From Magnetospirillum sp. 15-1 (GTDB taxonomy: Bacteria > Pseudomonadota > Alphaproteobacteria > Rhodospirillales > Magnetospirillaceae), in NCBI RefSeq assembly GCF_900184795.1, contig NZ_FXXN01000026.1, forward strand, positions 378,064 through 442,063: a stretch of 64,000 nucleotides of DNA, in the 5' to 3' direction. Position 1 is the stretch's first letter. Each line of letters starts with the position of its first letter. This document shows, one piece after another, positions 1 to 8,770 of this stretch. The notes beneath the pieces were generated by a model, which searched no databases, was not told the origin of the DNA, and was given only the letters and a program-made list of their open reading frames with translations. A program made the translations under genes and the position numbers.

Positions 1-6
1 GGCACC

Positions 7-570
7 ATGGCAGAGCGCGAATTCGTCGTCCTCGTGAATCAGGCCGACCGGGCCTGTGGGCAGATGGAGAAAATGGCGGCCCATCGGATCGGAGTGCGCC
101 ACCGCGCCTTTTCGATCATGCTGGGCAATCGGCTCGGTCAGGTGCTGCTCCAGCGCCGGGCGTTGGGGAAATACCATTCCGGCGGTTTGTGGGCCAATTC
201 GTGCTGCGGCCACCCGAGGCCGGGGGAAGAGATCGCCGCCGCCGCCGCCCGGCGCCTGGGCGAGGAACTCAACATCAAGGCGAGGTTGCGGCCGGTCGGA
301 CTGTTCTCCTACCGCGCCATGGTCGGCGATGGGTTGATGGAGAATGAGCTGGTCCACTTTTTTCACGGCTGCCACGACGGTCCGATCCACCCCAATGCCG
401 ACGAGGTGATGGAAATCCGCTGGATCGACCCCACCAGTCTGGCCCCGGATACCGACCACCTGACTCCCTGGCTGCGGCTGTACATCGCCGAGAACCCCGG
501 CTTCCTCCAGGTTTCGCCGACGAGGACCTGGGCCTCCCCAGGACTGGTATCCGGTTCCTGGTCGCCCTGA
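7..570 (+). CDS. idi: Isopentenyl-diphosphate delta-isomerase, type I
   Basis: Interconverts isopentenyl and dimethylallyl diphosphate for isoprenoid synthesis in the cytoplasm. The 187-aa length fits the type I (Nudix-fold) family. Visible hallmarks are the metal-ligand histidines in HRIGVRHRAFS (about residues 26-36), the catalytic Cys in WANSCCGHP (about 63-71), a Nudix-like EELN segment and the catalytic ENELVHFF near residue 112. The C-terminal tail (about 165-187) is rich in Ser, Pro and Trp and looks unconserved. ATG at 7 is at the window edge, so an upstream start cannot be excluded. The gene converges on the PhnA-like gene across a shared terminator. Confidence 0.93.
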   Translation: MAEREFVVLVNQADRACGQMEKMAAHRIGVRHRAFSIMLGNRLGQVLLQRRALGKYHSGGLWANSCCGHPRPGEEIAAAAARRLGEELNIKARLRPVGLFSYRAMVGDGLMENELVHFFHGCHDGPIHPNADEVMEIRWIDPTSLAPDTDHLTPWLRLYIAENPGFLQVSPTRTWASPGLVSGSWSP

Positions 571-577
571 AATGCAA

Positions 578-606
578 ATCGGGGCCGACGCATTATCGGC
601 CCCGAT
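578..606. terminator. Bidirectional intrinsic terminator between idi and the PhnA-like gene
   Basis: A perfect 11-bp GC-rich stem (578-588 pairing with 596-606) encloses a 7-base loop. It lies 7 bases past the idi stop and 23 bases past the stop of the convergent gene, so it can serve both. It is followed by a short T-rich stretch on the plus strand. Confidence 0.75.
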
Positions 607-629
607 ATTTCGGTTCGTCCGGGCCGGGC

Positions 630-980
630 CTAAGCTTTTTTCACGAATTCCGACTTGAGATTCATGGCGCCGATGCCGTCGATCTTGCAGGAGATGTTGT
701 GTCCGTCGGTGGCGTCCACCAAACGGATGCCCTTGACCTTGGTGCCGCCCTTGACGACCAGGGACGAGCCCTTGACCTTCAGATCCTTGATCACGGTCAC
801 GCTGTCGCCGTCGCTGAGCACGTTTCCGTTGGCATCCCGCACCTCGGAACTCTCTCCGCCGGCATCGCCGGAATCGGTCTCGGGGTTCCATTCATGGGCA
901 CAGTCGGGGCAAACCCACAGGCTGCCGTCATGATAAACGTTTTCGGAGTTGCACTTGGGGCAGGTCGATCCACTGGTCAT
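630..980 (-). CDS. PhnA/YjdM-type zinc-ribbon protein
   Basis: A 116-aa protein of the PhnA (YjdM) family. The N-terminal zinc ribbon has two CxxC pairs (CPKC at about 7-10, CPDC at about 24-27). The C-terminal PhnA domain contains [27 protein letters not shown] sequence and ends [10 protein letters not shown]. The family name comes from E. coli phn mutants, but its members are not part of C-P lyase and their role is uncertain. ATG at 980 has a GAGG ribosome site 7-8 bases upstream. It is a single gene, convergent with idi and divergent from the chemoreceptor. Confidence 0.9.
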   Translation of the reverse strand: MTSGSTCPKCNSENVYHDGSLWVCPDCAHEWNPETDSGDAGGESSEVRDANGNVLSDGDSVTVIKDLKVKGSSLVVKGGTKVKGIRLVDATDGHNISCKIDGIGAMNLKSEFVKKA

Positions 981-1190
981 TGTTTACCTCGTTGCTGGTG
1001 GCGCGATCCTAATGCACCGACCCACCCGATAGGAAACACAAGCTTGCGGTCCGCGCACGATTGCTTGGGCCGCACCGCCAATGCGCGTTTGGCGCTATGG
1101 CGATGCGGGGGGGAAAGATGTACCCTCGCCGGGACCATCTTGATGCCCTAACGCGTCCGAACGCGGCCTTCCACAAGAGAAGGAGGCAAC

Positions 1191-1217
1191 ATGATCAACG
1201 GCCTGGGAGGGACATGA
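1191..1217 (+). CDS. Possible 8-codon leader peptide upstream of the chemoreceptor gene
   Basis: ATG at 1191 opens a short frame (MINGLGGT, then TGA) with a textbook AGGAGG site 5 bases upstream at 1181-1186. Its TGA ends at 1217, directly against the chemoreceptor ATG at 1218. The chemoreceptor's own GGGAGG site (1205-1210) lies inside this small frame. The arrangement suggests translational coupling. Whether a peptide is made cannot be told from sequence. Confidence 0.4.
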   Translation: MINGLGGT

Positions 1218-3428
1218 ATGCTTGCGATGATCGCCAACACCCGGATTCTCATCAAAGTATTCGTCGCCCCGGTCATCCTGATCATATCCATGCTGATTCT
1301 GGGCGTGGTGTTTCACTTCGCCATGACCCGGCAGAACACGGCCATGGACAGCATGGTCAACAGCTCGTTCGCCAACAGCCGCACCGCCGCCGAACTGGAC
1401 GGCATGGCGGCCACCATCGAGTCCAACATCTACCGCATCCTGGGCTGGAAGGCGGCCAAGGAGGACAAGGACAAGATCGCCCAGCTGGACAAGGAACTGC
1501 GCTCCGACATCAAGGAATTCGGCGACAAGGCCAACGCGTTGCTCAAGGCCATGGCCGCCGAGCCGGCGGTGGCCAAGCACGTCAAGGACTACCTGCTGGC
1601 GGCCGGCGACGTGCTGGGCATGTACGAGAGCGACCATATCACCGCGCTCTCCATGATGGGCGCCACCGAGATCGAGTTCGACAGCCTGCGCGCCGACCTG
1701 CAGGGCCTGACCACCAAGGCGGCTTCGCGCGCCGCCGCCGACTATCACGACACCTCGGCGCTGGCCGCCTCCACCGAAATGGAATACGCCCTGTTCCTGG
1801 GCGTCTTCCTGCTGGTCGGGGCGCTGGCGACGTTCGCCATGGGCCGCATGATCGCCCGGCCGGTCACCGAGATCACCCGGGTGATGGGATCGCTGGCCGG
1901 CGACGATCTCGACGTGGAGGTGCCGTTCCTCGACCGCAGGGACGAGATCGCCGAGATGGCCGCCGCCGTCGAGGTGTTCAAGGCCAACAAGCGCCGCGCC
2001 CTGGAACTGGAGCAGGCCCAGCGGGCCGACCAGGAGGCCAAGGAGCAGCGGCGCATCGCCCTGGAGCAGCAGGCCGCCCGGTTCGAGGCCAGCGTCACCG
2101 ACACCCTGGAAGCGGTGGTCGCCGCCAGCGGCCACATGCAGCAGACCGCCAGCGACATGGCCTCGACCTCCGAGACGGTCAAGCATCAGTCCCAGGCGGT
2201 GTCGGACGCCGCCGCCCAGGCCTCCGACAACGTCAACTCGGTGGCGGCCGGCGCCGAGGAACTGTCGGCCTCCATCAAGGAGATCGGCCGCCGGGTCAGC
2301 CATTCCAGCTCCATGGCCCGGACCGCCGCCCGGGAATCCGAGGAGGCCAACGGCATCGTGCGCGGCCTGGCCGAGGCCACCCAACGCATCGGCGAGGTGG
2401 TGGACCTGATCAACTCCATCGCCGCCCAGACCAACCTGCTGGCCTTGAACGCCACCATCGAGGCGGCGCGGGCCGGCGAGGCGGGCAAGGGCTTCGCCGT
2501 GGTGGCGGGCGAGGTCAAGACCCTGGCCACCCAGACGGCGCGCGCCACCGACGAGATCGCCGCCCAGATCGCCGTGGTGCAGCAACGCACCGATGCGGCG
2601 GTGGGCGCCATCGCCCATATCAGCGGTACCATCACCGAGATCGACACCATCGCCGCCGAGATCGCCCAGGCGGTGGACCAGCAGGACGCCGCCACCCAGG
2701 AGATCGCCCGCAACGTCCAGCAGGCGGCGGTGGGCGCCCTGACGGTGACCGACAGCATCCAGTCGGTCAGCGCCGCCACCAGTTCCAGCGGCCAGATCGC
2801 CACCGACGTGCTGGAATCCGCCCGGCAACTGGCGGCCAAGGCCGACCTGCTGCATGAGGAGGTGGATTCCTTCCTGGCCGCCATCAAGGACGAGGAGAAA
2901 TTCACCCATTCCGAAGATCTGGCCTTTGCCGACTTCGTCCGGGCCGGCGCCACCAACCTTGCCGGACGGCTCGAGGCGGCGGTGGAGCGGGGCGAGATCA
3001 GCCTCGACAACCTGTTCGACGAATCCTACCAGCCCGTCCCCGGCACCTCGCCGCAGCAGGTCTCGACCCACTTCACCGAACTGGCCGACCGGCTGTTCCC
3101 CGAGATTCAGGAAAAAGCCCTGGTCCAGTTCCCCAAGGCGGTGTTCTGCGTCGCCGTGGACCGCAACGGCTATCTGCCCACCCACAACGCCAAGTTCTCC
3201 AAGCCCCAGGGCGCCGACCCGGTGTGGAACGACGCCAATTGCCGCAACCGCCGGATATTCGCCGACCCCACCGGCCTCGCCGCCGCCAAGAACACCGCCA
3301 AGCCGTCCCTGGTGCAGACCTACCGCCGCCAGACCGGCGACAAGAGCGTGCTGATGATCGACGTATCGTCGCCCATCATGATTCGCGGCCGCCACTGGGG
3401 AGCCCTGCGCATGGGCTACGCCGTCTAG
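1218..3428 (+). CDS. Methyl-accepting chemotaxis protein with C-terminal extension
   Basis: A 736-aa transmembrane chemoreceptor. It has TM1 (about 11-34), a helical periplasmic sensor of about 155 residues, TM2 (about 190-212), HAMP, and a coiled-coil signalling domain with the conserved hairpin tip ([20 protein letters not shown], about 403-422). After the signalling domain comes an unusual region of about 180 residues (from about 557). It includes [20 protein letters not shown] and ends in GALRMGYAV, and looks like a cytoplasmic PAS- or Cache-like ligand-binding domain. The signal binds CheA/CheW. The downstream secreted-protein gene begins 2 bases after the stop, so they are probably cotranscribed. 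Confidence 0.93.
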   Translation: MLAMIANTRILIKVFVAPVILIISMLILGVVFHFAMTRQNTAMDSMVNSSFANSRTAAELDGMAATIESNIYRILGWKAAKEDKDKIAQLDKELRSDIKEFGDKANALLKAMAAEPAVAKHVKDYLLAAGDVLGMYESDHITALSMMGATEIEFDSLRADLQGLTTKAASRAAADYHDTSALAASTEMEYALFLGVFLLVGALATFAMGRMIARPVTEITRVMGSLAGDDLDVEVPFLDRRDEIAEMAAAVEVFKANKRRALELEQAQRADQEAKEQRRIALEQQAARFEASVTDTLEAVVAASGHMQQTASDMASTSETVKHQSQAVSDAAAQASDNVNSVAAGAEELSASIKEIGRRVSHSSSMARTAARESEEANGIVRGLAEATQRIGEVVDLINSIAAQTNLLALNATIEAARAGEAGKGFAVVAGEVKTLATQTARATDEIAAQIAVVQQRTDAAVGAIAHISGTITEIDTIAAEIAQAVDQQDAATQEIARNVQQAAVGALTVTDSIQSVSAATSSSGQIATDVLESARQLAAKADLLHEEVDSFLAAIKDEEKFTHSEDLAFADFVRAGATNLAGRLEAAVERGEISLDNLFDESYQPVPGTSPQQVSTHFTELADRLFPEIQEKALVQFPKAVFCVAVDRNGYLPTHNAKFSKPQGADPVWNDANCRNRRIFADPTGLAAAKNTAKPSLVQTYRRQTGDKSVLMIDVSSPIMIRGRHWGALRMGYAV

Positions 3429-3430
3429 CC

Positions 3431-4150
3431 GTGCGGCGGCTCGCCGCCCTCGTCGCCCTGATCCTGCTGACGGGGTTCAGCCCGGCATGGGCCTGCATCT
3501 CGGGTCCCACCGACGTGGCCAAGGGCCGGGTATTCGTGCCCGACGGCCACAACGCCTGGACCAGTCCGATCGGCTATATGAGGGCGGGATGGCCCGCCTT
3601 CCTGACGCTGGGGCTGCTGGGCAAGGGCGACCGCTGGGAACTGACCGACCCTGACACCCACGGCCCGGTAACCTGGAAAGCGGAGCCGCGGGCGGAAGGC
3701 GGTCTTACCGTATGGCTGGCGGCCGAGGAGGGCGGACAGAGCGCGCTGCCCCTGCGCTATGTCTTCGCCGACGGGCGGACCAGCCCCGTCCTCTATATCC
3801 TGATCGTCGAGCCGCCGCCCCCACCGCCCAGGCCGTGGGTGTTGAACGTGGACAAGGCCGCCCACAAGGACATCGCCAAAGCCGGGCACGAAACCATCCT
3901 GCGCATGTCCATGCCCCTGCCCGCCGGTCGGCGCTGGGAGGTGAAGGAGGCCGCCTTCTTCTTCCATGCCGACAAGGAATGGCGGCCCATGCCCCTCGAG
4001 CCCATCTCCGGCGAAGCGGGAGCCTTCCGCTTCGTCCCCCAGGGGGAGAAGGCCCGCATCACCCTGGTGGAGGCGGGCGACGGCTGGCTGCTGTTCCCCG
4101 ACACGGTGACGGTCGAATTGATCGTCGATTCCTTCGTGCCGAAATGCTGA
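3431..4150 (+). CDS. Secreted protein of unknown function
   Basis: About 239 aa from GTG at 3431, chosen because it follows the chemoreceptor stop by 2 bases and opens directly on a signal peptide (MRRLAALVALILLTGFSPAWA). The mature part is about 218 aa with a proline run (PPPPPP, about residue 130) separating two probable beta-rich halves. The second half contains KAGHETILRMSMPLP, reminiscent of periplasmic beta-sandwich proteins. I recognise no family. It overlaps the next gene by 7 bases. Its placement after a chemoreceptor suggests coordinated expression but not a specific function. Confidence 0.75.
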   Translation: MRRLAALVALILLTGFSPAWACISGPTDVAKGRVFVPDGHNAWTSPIGYMRAGWPAFLTLGLLGKGDRWELTDPDTHGPVTWKAEPRAEGGLTVWLAAEEGGQSALPLRYVFADGRTSPVLYILIVEPPPPPPRPWVLNVDKAAHKDIAKAGHETILRMSMPLPAGRRWEVKEAAFFFHADKEWRPMPLEPISGEAGAFRFVPQGEKARITLVEAGDGWLLFPDTVTVELIVDSFVPKC

Positions 4151-4593
4151 GCCGTGCCGCCCTTGTCCTCGCCCTGGCCGGCGGCCTGTCCAGCGCGGCA
4201 CTGGCCGGTGGCGATCTCAGATGCGGCGCGCTGCTGACCGTCGGCGACAGGGGGTTCAGCCTCGCCGATTCCGGCGGAACGCGGGTTTTCGAGTTGGAGG
4301 AGTGGCGGATCTGCTTCACCTGCGCCGGGCTGCCCGCCCTGCGGCTGGCCCTGAACGACATGACGGACGGAGGCAAGGCCTGGGTGTCGGTCGCCGTCCA
4401 GCCCTGCGGCCCGCCCGAAGCCCCGCCCGCCGAGCGCTATTGCCTTGAAGACACCGGCATACAGGTGGGCAGCCGCCTGGGCGGCCAGTGCCGCTTTCCC
4501 GAGAAGACGACGCTAGGACAGCTATGGGCGGAGCTGACGCGGTCGCCGCCGCCGGAGATCGTCAACGGCTGGTGGACCCATTTCAGGCGATAG
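4144..4593 (+). CDS. Small secreted Cys-rich protein of unknown function
   Basis: 149 aa starting with the ATG inside ATGCTGA, which overlaps the preceding stop. A signal peptide (about 1-22, ending SSAALA) leaves a mature protein of about 127 residues with six cysteines (RCGALL, ICFTC, PCG, YCLED, QCRF), consistent with periplasmic disulfides. No recognised family. It is probably expressed with the upstream secreted protein and chemoreceptor, and is convergent with the OmpA-like gene 10 bases downstream. Confidence 0.72.
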   Translation: MLSRAALVLALAGGLSSAALAGGDLRCGALLTVGDRGFSLADSGGTRVFELEEWRICFTCAGLPALRLALNDMTDGGKAWVSVAVQPCGPPEAPPAERYCLEDTGIQVGSRLGGQCRFPEKTTLGQLWAELTRSPPPEIVNGWWTHFRR

Positions 4594-4603
4594 GCGCTGA
4601 TCC

Positions 4604-5107
4604 TCAGTTGGGCTCCAGCCGAACCACCACCCGCCGGTTGGCGGCCTTGGCCGTTTTGGTGCGGGCCGGATCGAGGGGGCGCTCGCGGCCGAAGGAGATG
4701 GCCGATATCCGTCCCTCGGCCACGCCGCGCCCGATCAGGTATTGCCGCACCGTCTCGGCCCGGCGTTCGCCGATGGCCAGATTGTACTCGCGGGTCCCCT
4801 TGTCGTCGGCATGGCCTTCGACAAGGACGGGAATGGCGGGCTCCCGCACCAGGATATCGGCCAGATCGTCCAGAATCCGCTTGGCCGTGGCGTCCAGGTC
4901 CAGCCGCTCGGCGGCGAAGGGCACCACAATCTCGCGCGGCTCGATGCGTGGCCGGACGGGCGGCGGGCCATAGACGGCCAGGGGCGTTTCCCGCTTGGCC
5001 AGCGGTTCCTCCACCGCCTCGACCGGCGATGCGCAACCGCCCCCGGCGGCGGCCAGGGCGGTGGCGGCGAAGCGCAGCAGGAATTCGCGTCGGCTGTCGT
5101 CAGTCAT
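4604..5107 (-). CDS. OmpA/Pal-like envelope protein with Tat-type signal and lipobox
   Basis: 167 aa from ATG at 5107 (GTG at 5110 is an in-frame alternative). The N-terminus has twin arginines (SRREFLLRF) followed by a hydrophobic stretch and GGGC, suggesting a Tat-exported protein with a lipobox-like cysteine. The C-terminal half is an OmpA-family peptidoglycan-binding domain: VLVEGHADDKGTREYN, then GERRAETVRQYL and NRRVVVRL. It probably anchors an envelope layer to peptidoglycan. It overlaps the radical SAM gene by 8 bases, so the two are translationally coupled. A Tat-type signal on an OmpA/Pal-like lipoprotein is unusual. Confidence 0.85.
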   Translation of the reverse strand: MTDDSRREFLLRFAATALAAAGGGCASPVEAVEEPLAKRETPLAVYGPPPVRPRIEPREIVVPFAAERLDLDATAKRILDDLADILVREPAIPVLVEGHADDKGTREYNLAIGERRAETVRQYLIGRGVAEGRISAISFGRERPLDPARTKTAKAANRRVVVRLEPN

Positions 5108-6221
5108 CACACTCTCCCATTTCTCCGATCTTCACGAGGCCGCAATGGACGGCCTGCGGGTCCTCGGGGTCGAACAGATGGAACCCGCCGCCCTCGCACA
5201 GATCCCAGTGGTCGCAGCCCCGGCAGACGGACGGCGCCGTGTCGCGACGGCCCTGACGGAAACGGCCAAAGCCGCCCCGCCACAGATCGAGGAAGGCGGC
5301 CTCGCGGATACTGCCCTCGGTGAAGCGACGCGACACGCTGGGACAGCCGGTGACACCGCCGTCGTGGAGGATCGAGGCGATCACCGTGCCCGAGCCGCAA
5401 TAATGCATGCCTTCGCGCACCCGGCATTCCCAGTTGGGCCCCCAATAGCCTTCCTCGCTCAGCGTCACCGCGATATCGCGGCGCTGCTGGCGGGAACGGG
5501 CGACGAAGGCCAGCAGGTCGCGATACTGCTCTCCCGACAGCATCAGCCCCGAATCCCGCCCGGCCCGCCCGCGCGAGAACACCGGGGTGAAGCGCACCTG
5601 CGGCACCCCCAGGGCGGCGAGATGATCGACGAAGGGCTCCAGCCGGTCGATGTTCAGGGTGCTGACGCAGCAGATGACGTCGAAGGCGGCATAGAACGGA
5701 TCGGCCACCAGCCGCTCCAGCGCACCCGAGACCTTGCGGAAGGCACCGTCATGCCGCCGCAGGCCGTCATGGGCCTGTTCCAGCCCGTCCAGGCTGACCG
5801 AAATGGTCGACAGCCCAGCCGCCTTGAGCGAGGCCAGCCGCGCCGCGTCCAGCAGCATGCCGTTGGTGGTGATGCCCCAGGCATAGCCGAGGCCGGCGGC
5901 AAAGGCCCCCACCTCCTCGATATCCCGGCGGATCAGCGGCTCGCCGCCGATGATGGCGAAGGTGATGTCACGCGGGTCGCAGGCCAGGGCGATGGCGGCC
6001 AACTCCCGCTTGAGGACTTCGGGAGGCAGTTCCTTGTGACGGGTGGAATTGTCGCGCAGGCAGTCGCTGCCGCAATGGCGGCAGGCGAGATTGCAGCGCA
6101 GCGTCGCCTCCCAGAACAGATAGCGAAGCGGATGTTCATCCGCCATCCGGGCCTTGGCGGCGATGAACCGCTCCAGCCTATCGGCCACGCAATCCCGGCG
6201 ATCCATCCCACCCCCGGCCAC
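5100..6221 (-). CDS. Radical SAM/SPASM enzyme of unknown substrate
   Basis: 373 aa. The radical SAM cluster motif is CNLACRHC (CxxxCxxC, about residues 44-51), followed by a GGEPL motif (about 93-97). The C-terminal region carries a SPASM-like set of cysteines (ECRVREGMHYCGSG, GCPS, CRGC, LCEGGG and a last Cys near the end) for auxiliary 4Fe-4S clusters. Such enzymes often modify peptides or proteins or make cofactors. No precursor peptide is evident nearby. The GTG at 6221 has a GGGGGA site, and ATG at 6206 is an alternative start. The only partner in the unit is the Tat-type OmpA-like protein, which may be its substrate or merely its neighbour. Confidence 0.85.
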   Translation of the reverse strand: MAGGGMDRRDCVADRLERFIAAKARMADEHPLRYLFWEATLRCNLACRHCGSDCLRDNSTRHKELPPEVLKRELAAIALACDPRDITFAIIGGEPLIRRDIEEVGAFAAGLGYAWGITTNGMLLDAARLASLKAAGLSTISVSLDGLEQAHDGLRRHDGAFRKVSGALERLVADPFYAAFDVICCVSTLNIDRLEPFVDHLAALGVPQVRFTPVFSRGRAGRDSGLMLSGEQYRDLLAFVARSRQQRRDIAVTLSEEGYWGPNWECRVREGMHYCGSGTVIASILHDGGVTGCPSVSRRFTEGSIREAAFLDLWRGGFGRFRQGRRDTAPSVCRGCDHWDLCEGGGFHLFDPEDPQAVHCGLVKIGEMGECDD

Positions 6222-6286
6222 GATTGTCCCCCAAGGTTATTCAACCACGGAATTCCACACCTCAAAAGGGGCGGAATTATGCCGTC

Positions 6287-8350
6287 TCAGGGGATATCGA
6301 TCAGCCGCCGCAATTCGGCCAGCAGGGTGTCCTTGTCGGCGGCGCCCTTCTGCAGCACCTTCTGAACGCAGCCGGCCAGACGGTCGCGGTCCTCCTGGTT
6401 GATGTCCTTGGCGGTCAGCACGACGATGGGGATGGCGTGCCATTCGGGATGGCGCTGCAACTCGGCGACGAACTCGAAGCCATCCATTTCCGGCATCATC
6501 AGGTCGAGCAGGATCAGGTCGGGCGGCGCTTCGGTGACGCGGTCCAGGGCGATCCGGCCGTTGGCCGCCTCGACCACCGACCAGCCTTCCTTGGCCAGCA
6601 TGCGCCGCAGCATTTCCCGGTTGGTGTGGTCGTCCTCCACCACCAGGATGCGCTCGATGGGACCGCGATCCTTGAAGCGGGACAGCACCGCCGCCAGTTG
6701 ATCGCGGTCGATGGGCTTGGCCATGAAATGATGGGCGCCCAGCGCGTAGCCCAGCGCCTGGTTCTCCACCACCGACACCATGATCACCGGAATACTGGCC
6801 AGATCGGGATCGGTCTTCAGCGCGGTCAGCACCGACCAGCCGTCCATGCCCGGCATCATCACGTCGAGCGTGATGGCGGCGGGCCTGAGCGTCCGCGCCA
6901 TCTCCAGCCCCAACGGCCCGTCGGAAGCGAAACGGGCCCGGAAACCGTTCTCGTCCAGGAAACGGCCCAGCAGATCGCGGGCCACCGCGTCGTCGTCGAT
7001 GACCAGCACCAGCGGCAACTCGGAGACCGGTTCCGCCGCCGCCGGGCGGATCGCCTTGGGATCGGCCACCACCAGCGGCAGACGGACGGTGAAGGCGGTG
7101 CCGCATCCGGGCTCGCTGACCACGGTGATGTCGCCGCCCATCATGCGGCAGAAGGTGCGGCTGATGGCCAGCCCCAGGCCGGTGCCGCCGAATTTGCGGG
7201 TGGTCGAGGCGTCGGCCTGCTGGAAGGCCTGGAACAGCCGGTCCAGTTCCTGGGGTGTCATGCCGATGCCGGTATCGCTGACCTCGAATTCGATCCAGGC
7301 GCCGTCGCGGCGGGCACAGAGGGTGATGGTGCCCTCGTGGGTGAACTTGCTGGCATTGCTGAGCAGATTGAACAGCGTCTGGCGCACCTTGGTCAGGTCG
7401 GCGTCCATGACGCCGATACCGGCGGGGCACACCACCTCCAGCCGGTTGGTGTTCTTTGCCACCAGCGGCTGGATGGTGGAGACCACGTCCGACACCATCT
7501 GGGCGATGTCGAAGGCCTCGACGAACAGATCCATCTTGCCCGCCTCGATCTTGGAGATGTCGAGGACGTCGTTGATCAGCGACAGCAGATGACGGCCGGC
7601 CGAATGGATCTTGCCCAGATCGGGAATCAGGTCGTCCTGGCCCAAGTCCTCCAGTTCCTCCTGCAGCATCTCGCTGTAGCCGATGATGGCATTGAGCGGG
7701 GTGCGCAGTTCGTGGCTCATATTGGCGAGAAAGCTGCTCTTGGCCTGGTTGGCCGCCTCGGCGGCCAGCTTGGCGCGGTGCGCCTCCTCCTCGGCCCATT
7801 TACGCTCGGTGATGTCCATGGCCGCCGCCAGATAGCCGGCCAGACTGCCGTCGCCGTCCCTGAGCGAGGTCACCGACAGGCTGACGGGAAAGCGGGTGCC
7901 GTCCTTGCGGCGGTAGGTCCATTCGCGCGCCGCGATCAGGCCGTGCTTGACGTAGGCGGCGAACAGGCCGTCGGGGGCGACGGGGCGCCCGATCTCGGCG
8001 GCCAGTTCGGCGGCGTGGGAGGCCACCTCCTCGGGCAGCAGGAAGTCCAACAGGGTGCGGTGCCCCACCACCTCCTCGCTGGCATAGCCCAGCAGGGTCT
8101 CGGCACCGCGATTGAACAGCATCACCCGGCCCTGGATGTCGGTGGCGATGATGGACATCTGCAGGGCGGCGTCCAGCACCGCCTGACGCTGGGCATTGGC
8201 GCTCTGGAAGCGGTAGAGCAGCCGCTCGGTCTCCTCGAACTGCTTGACCACCAGCCGGGCGGTGATCTCGGCCGCCTCGCGGGCGACGCTGATCTCGTTG
8301 CGCAGCAAGGCGTTCTCGGCCTGAAGGTCCATCATCCGGTCGCTATTCAT
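6287..8350 (-). CDS. PAS-containing hybrid histidine kinase with two receiver domains
   Basis: 687 aa, soluble (no membrane segment). An N-terminal coiled coil (about 5-50) is followed by PAS (about 60-185), HisKA with phosphoacceptor in [11 protein letters not shown] (about 208-218), HATPase (about 315-435, with N, G1 and G2 boxes such as DTGIGM and GGTGLGL), REC1 (about 443-560, [10 protein letters not shown]) and REC2 (about 565-687, [10 protein letters not shown]). ATG at 8350 overlaps the hydrogenase protease stop as ATGA. This couples it to the hydrogenase operon and argues that it takes its signal from the hydrogenase. The output may be a response regulator such as the one at 11441. 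Confidence 0.93.
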   Translation of the reverse strand: MNSDRMMDLQAENALLRNEISVAREAAEITARLVVKQFEETERLLYRFQSANAQRQAVLDAALQMSIIATDIQGRVMLFNRGAETLLGYASEEVVGHRTLLDFLLPEEVASHAAELAAEIGRPVAPDGLFAAYVKHGLIAAREWTYRRKDGTRFPVSLSVTSLRDGDGSLAGYLAAAMDITERKWAEEEAHRAKLAAEAANQAKSSFLANMSHELRTPLNAIIGYSEMLQEELEDLGQDDLIPDLGKIHSAGRHLLSLINDVLDISKIEAGKMDLFVEAFDIAQMVSDVVSTIQPLVAKNTNRLEVVCPAGIGVMDADLTKVRQTLFNLLSNASKFTHEGTITLCARRDGAWIEFEVSDTGIGMTPQELDRLFQAFQQADASTTRKFGGTGLGLAISRTFCRMMGGDITVVSEPGCGTAFTVRLPLVVADPKAIRPAAAEPVSELPLVLVIDDDAVARDLLGRFLDENGFRARFASDGPLGLEMARTLRPAAITLDVMMPGMDGWSVLTALKTDPDLASIPVIMVSVVENQALGYALGAHHFMAKPIDRDQLAAVLSRFKDRGPIERILVVEDDHTNREMLRRMLAKEGWSVVEAANGRIALDRVTEAPPDLILLDLMMPEMDGFEFVAELQRHPEWHAIPIVVLTAKDINQEDRDRLAGCVQKVLQKGAADKDTLLAELRRLIDIP

Positions 8351-8769
8351 GGCCGCAACGCCTCCGCCAGGGCACGGGCCGCCACCTGGGCGACGTCCGC
8401 CGGATGCTCCGCGCCGATCAACAGGACCTCGGGCATCTCGCCCTCGCATACGCGCGGCAGCAGATGGAACAGATGGGGCAGGCCGGCGTCGTGGCCCCAG
8501 GCACCTTGGGCCTGGGCCGCCACGTCGTCGCGCCCCAGGGCCACCACCTGGCCCGGTGGAGCAAAGCCCGCCACCGCGTCCACGAACACCGCCCGCCCCG
8601 CCCCCTCGACGGAGCGCAGCAGGTCCAGGCCGTACAGCCCGCCATCCACCAGTTCCACCCCCTGGGGCAGCACCGATCCGGCCAGCAGGTCGTGGACACG
8701 GGGTCCCAGATCGTCGCCGGGAAGCAGGCGGTTGCCGACGCAGATGATGCGGGCGGGGCGGGGCGCCAT
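8347..8769 (-). CDS. [NiFe] hydrogenase maturation endopeptidase
   Basis: 140 aa, HycI/HupD-type protease family. It removes the C-terminal peptide of the large subunit after nickel insertion. The family N-terminus is visible ([18 protein letters not shown]) with the acidic nickel-sensing residue in GDD. A second conserved region follows ([13 protein letters not shown]), and a His (PHLFHLL) lies in the place of the third metal ligand. ATG at 8769 is one base after the stop of the large-subunit gene. Its presence matches the 15-residue extension beyond the last Cys motif of the large subunit. Confidence 0.88.
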   Translation of the reverse strand: MAPRPARIICVGNRLLPGDDLGPRVHDLLAGSVLPQGVELVDGGLYGLDLLRSVEGAGRAVFVDAVAGFAPPGQVVALGRDDVAAQAQGAWGHDAGLPHLFHLLPRVCEGEMPEVLLIGAEHPADVAQVAARALAEALRP

Positions 8770-8770
8770 G

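Noticed and set aside
1095..3395. 766-codon minus-strand frame opposite the first chemoreceptor
   Set aside because: Shadow of the chemoreceptor's regular codon bias; Gly/His/Asp repeats with no domain.
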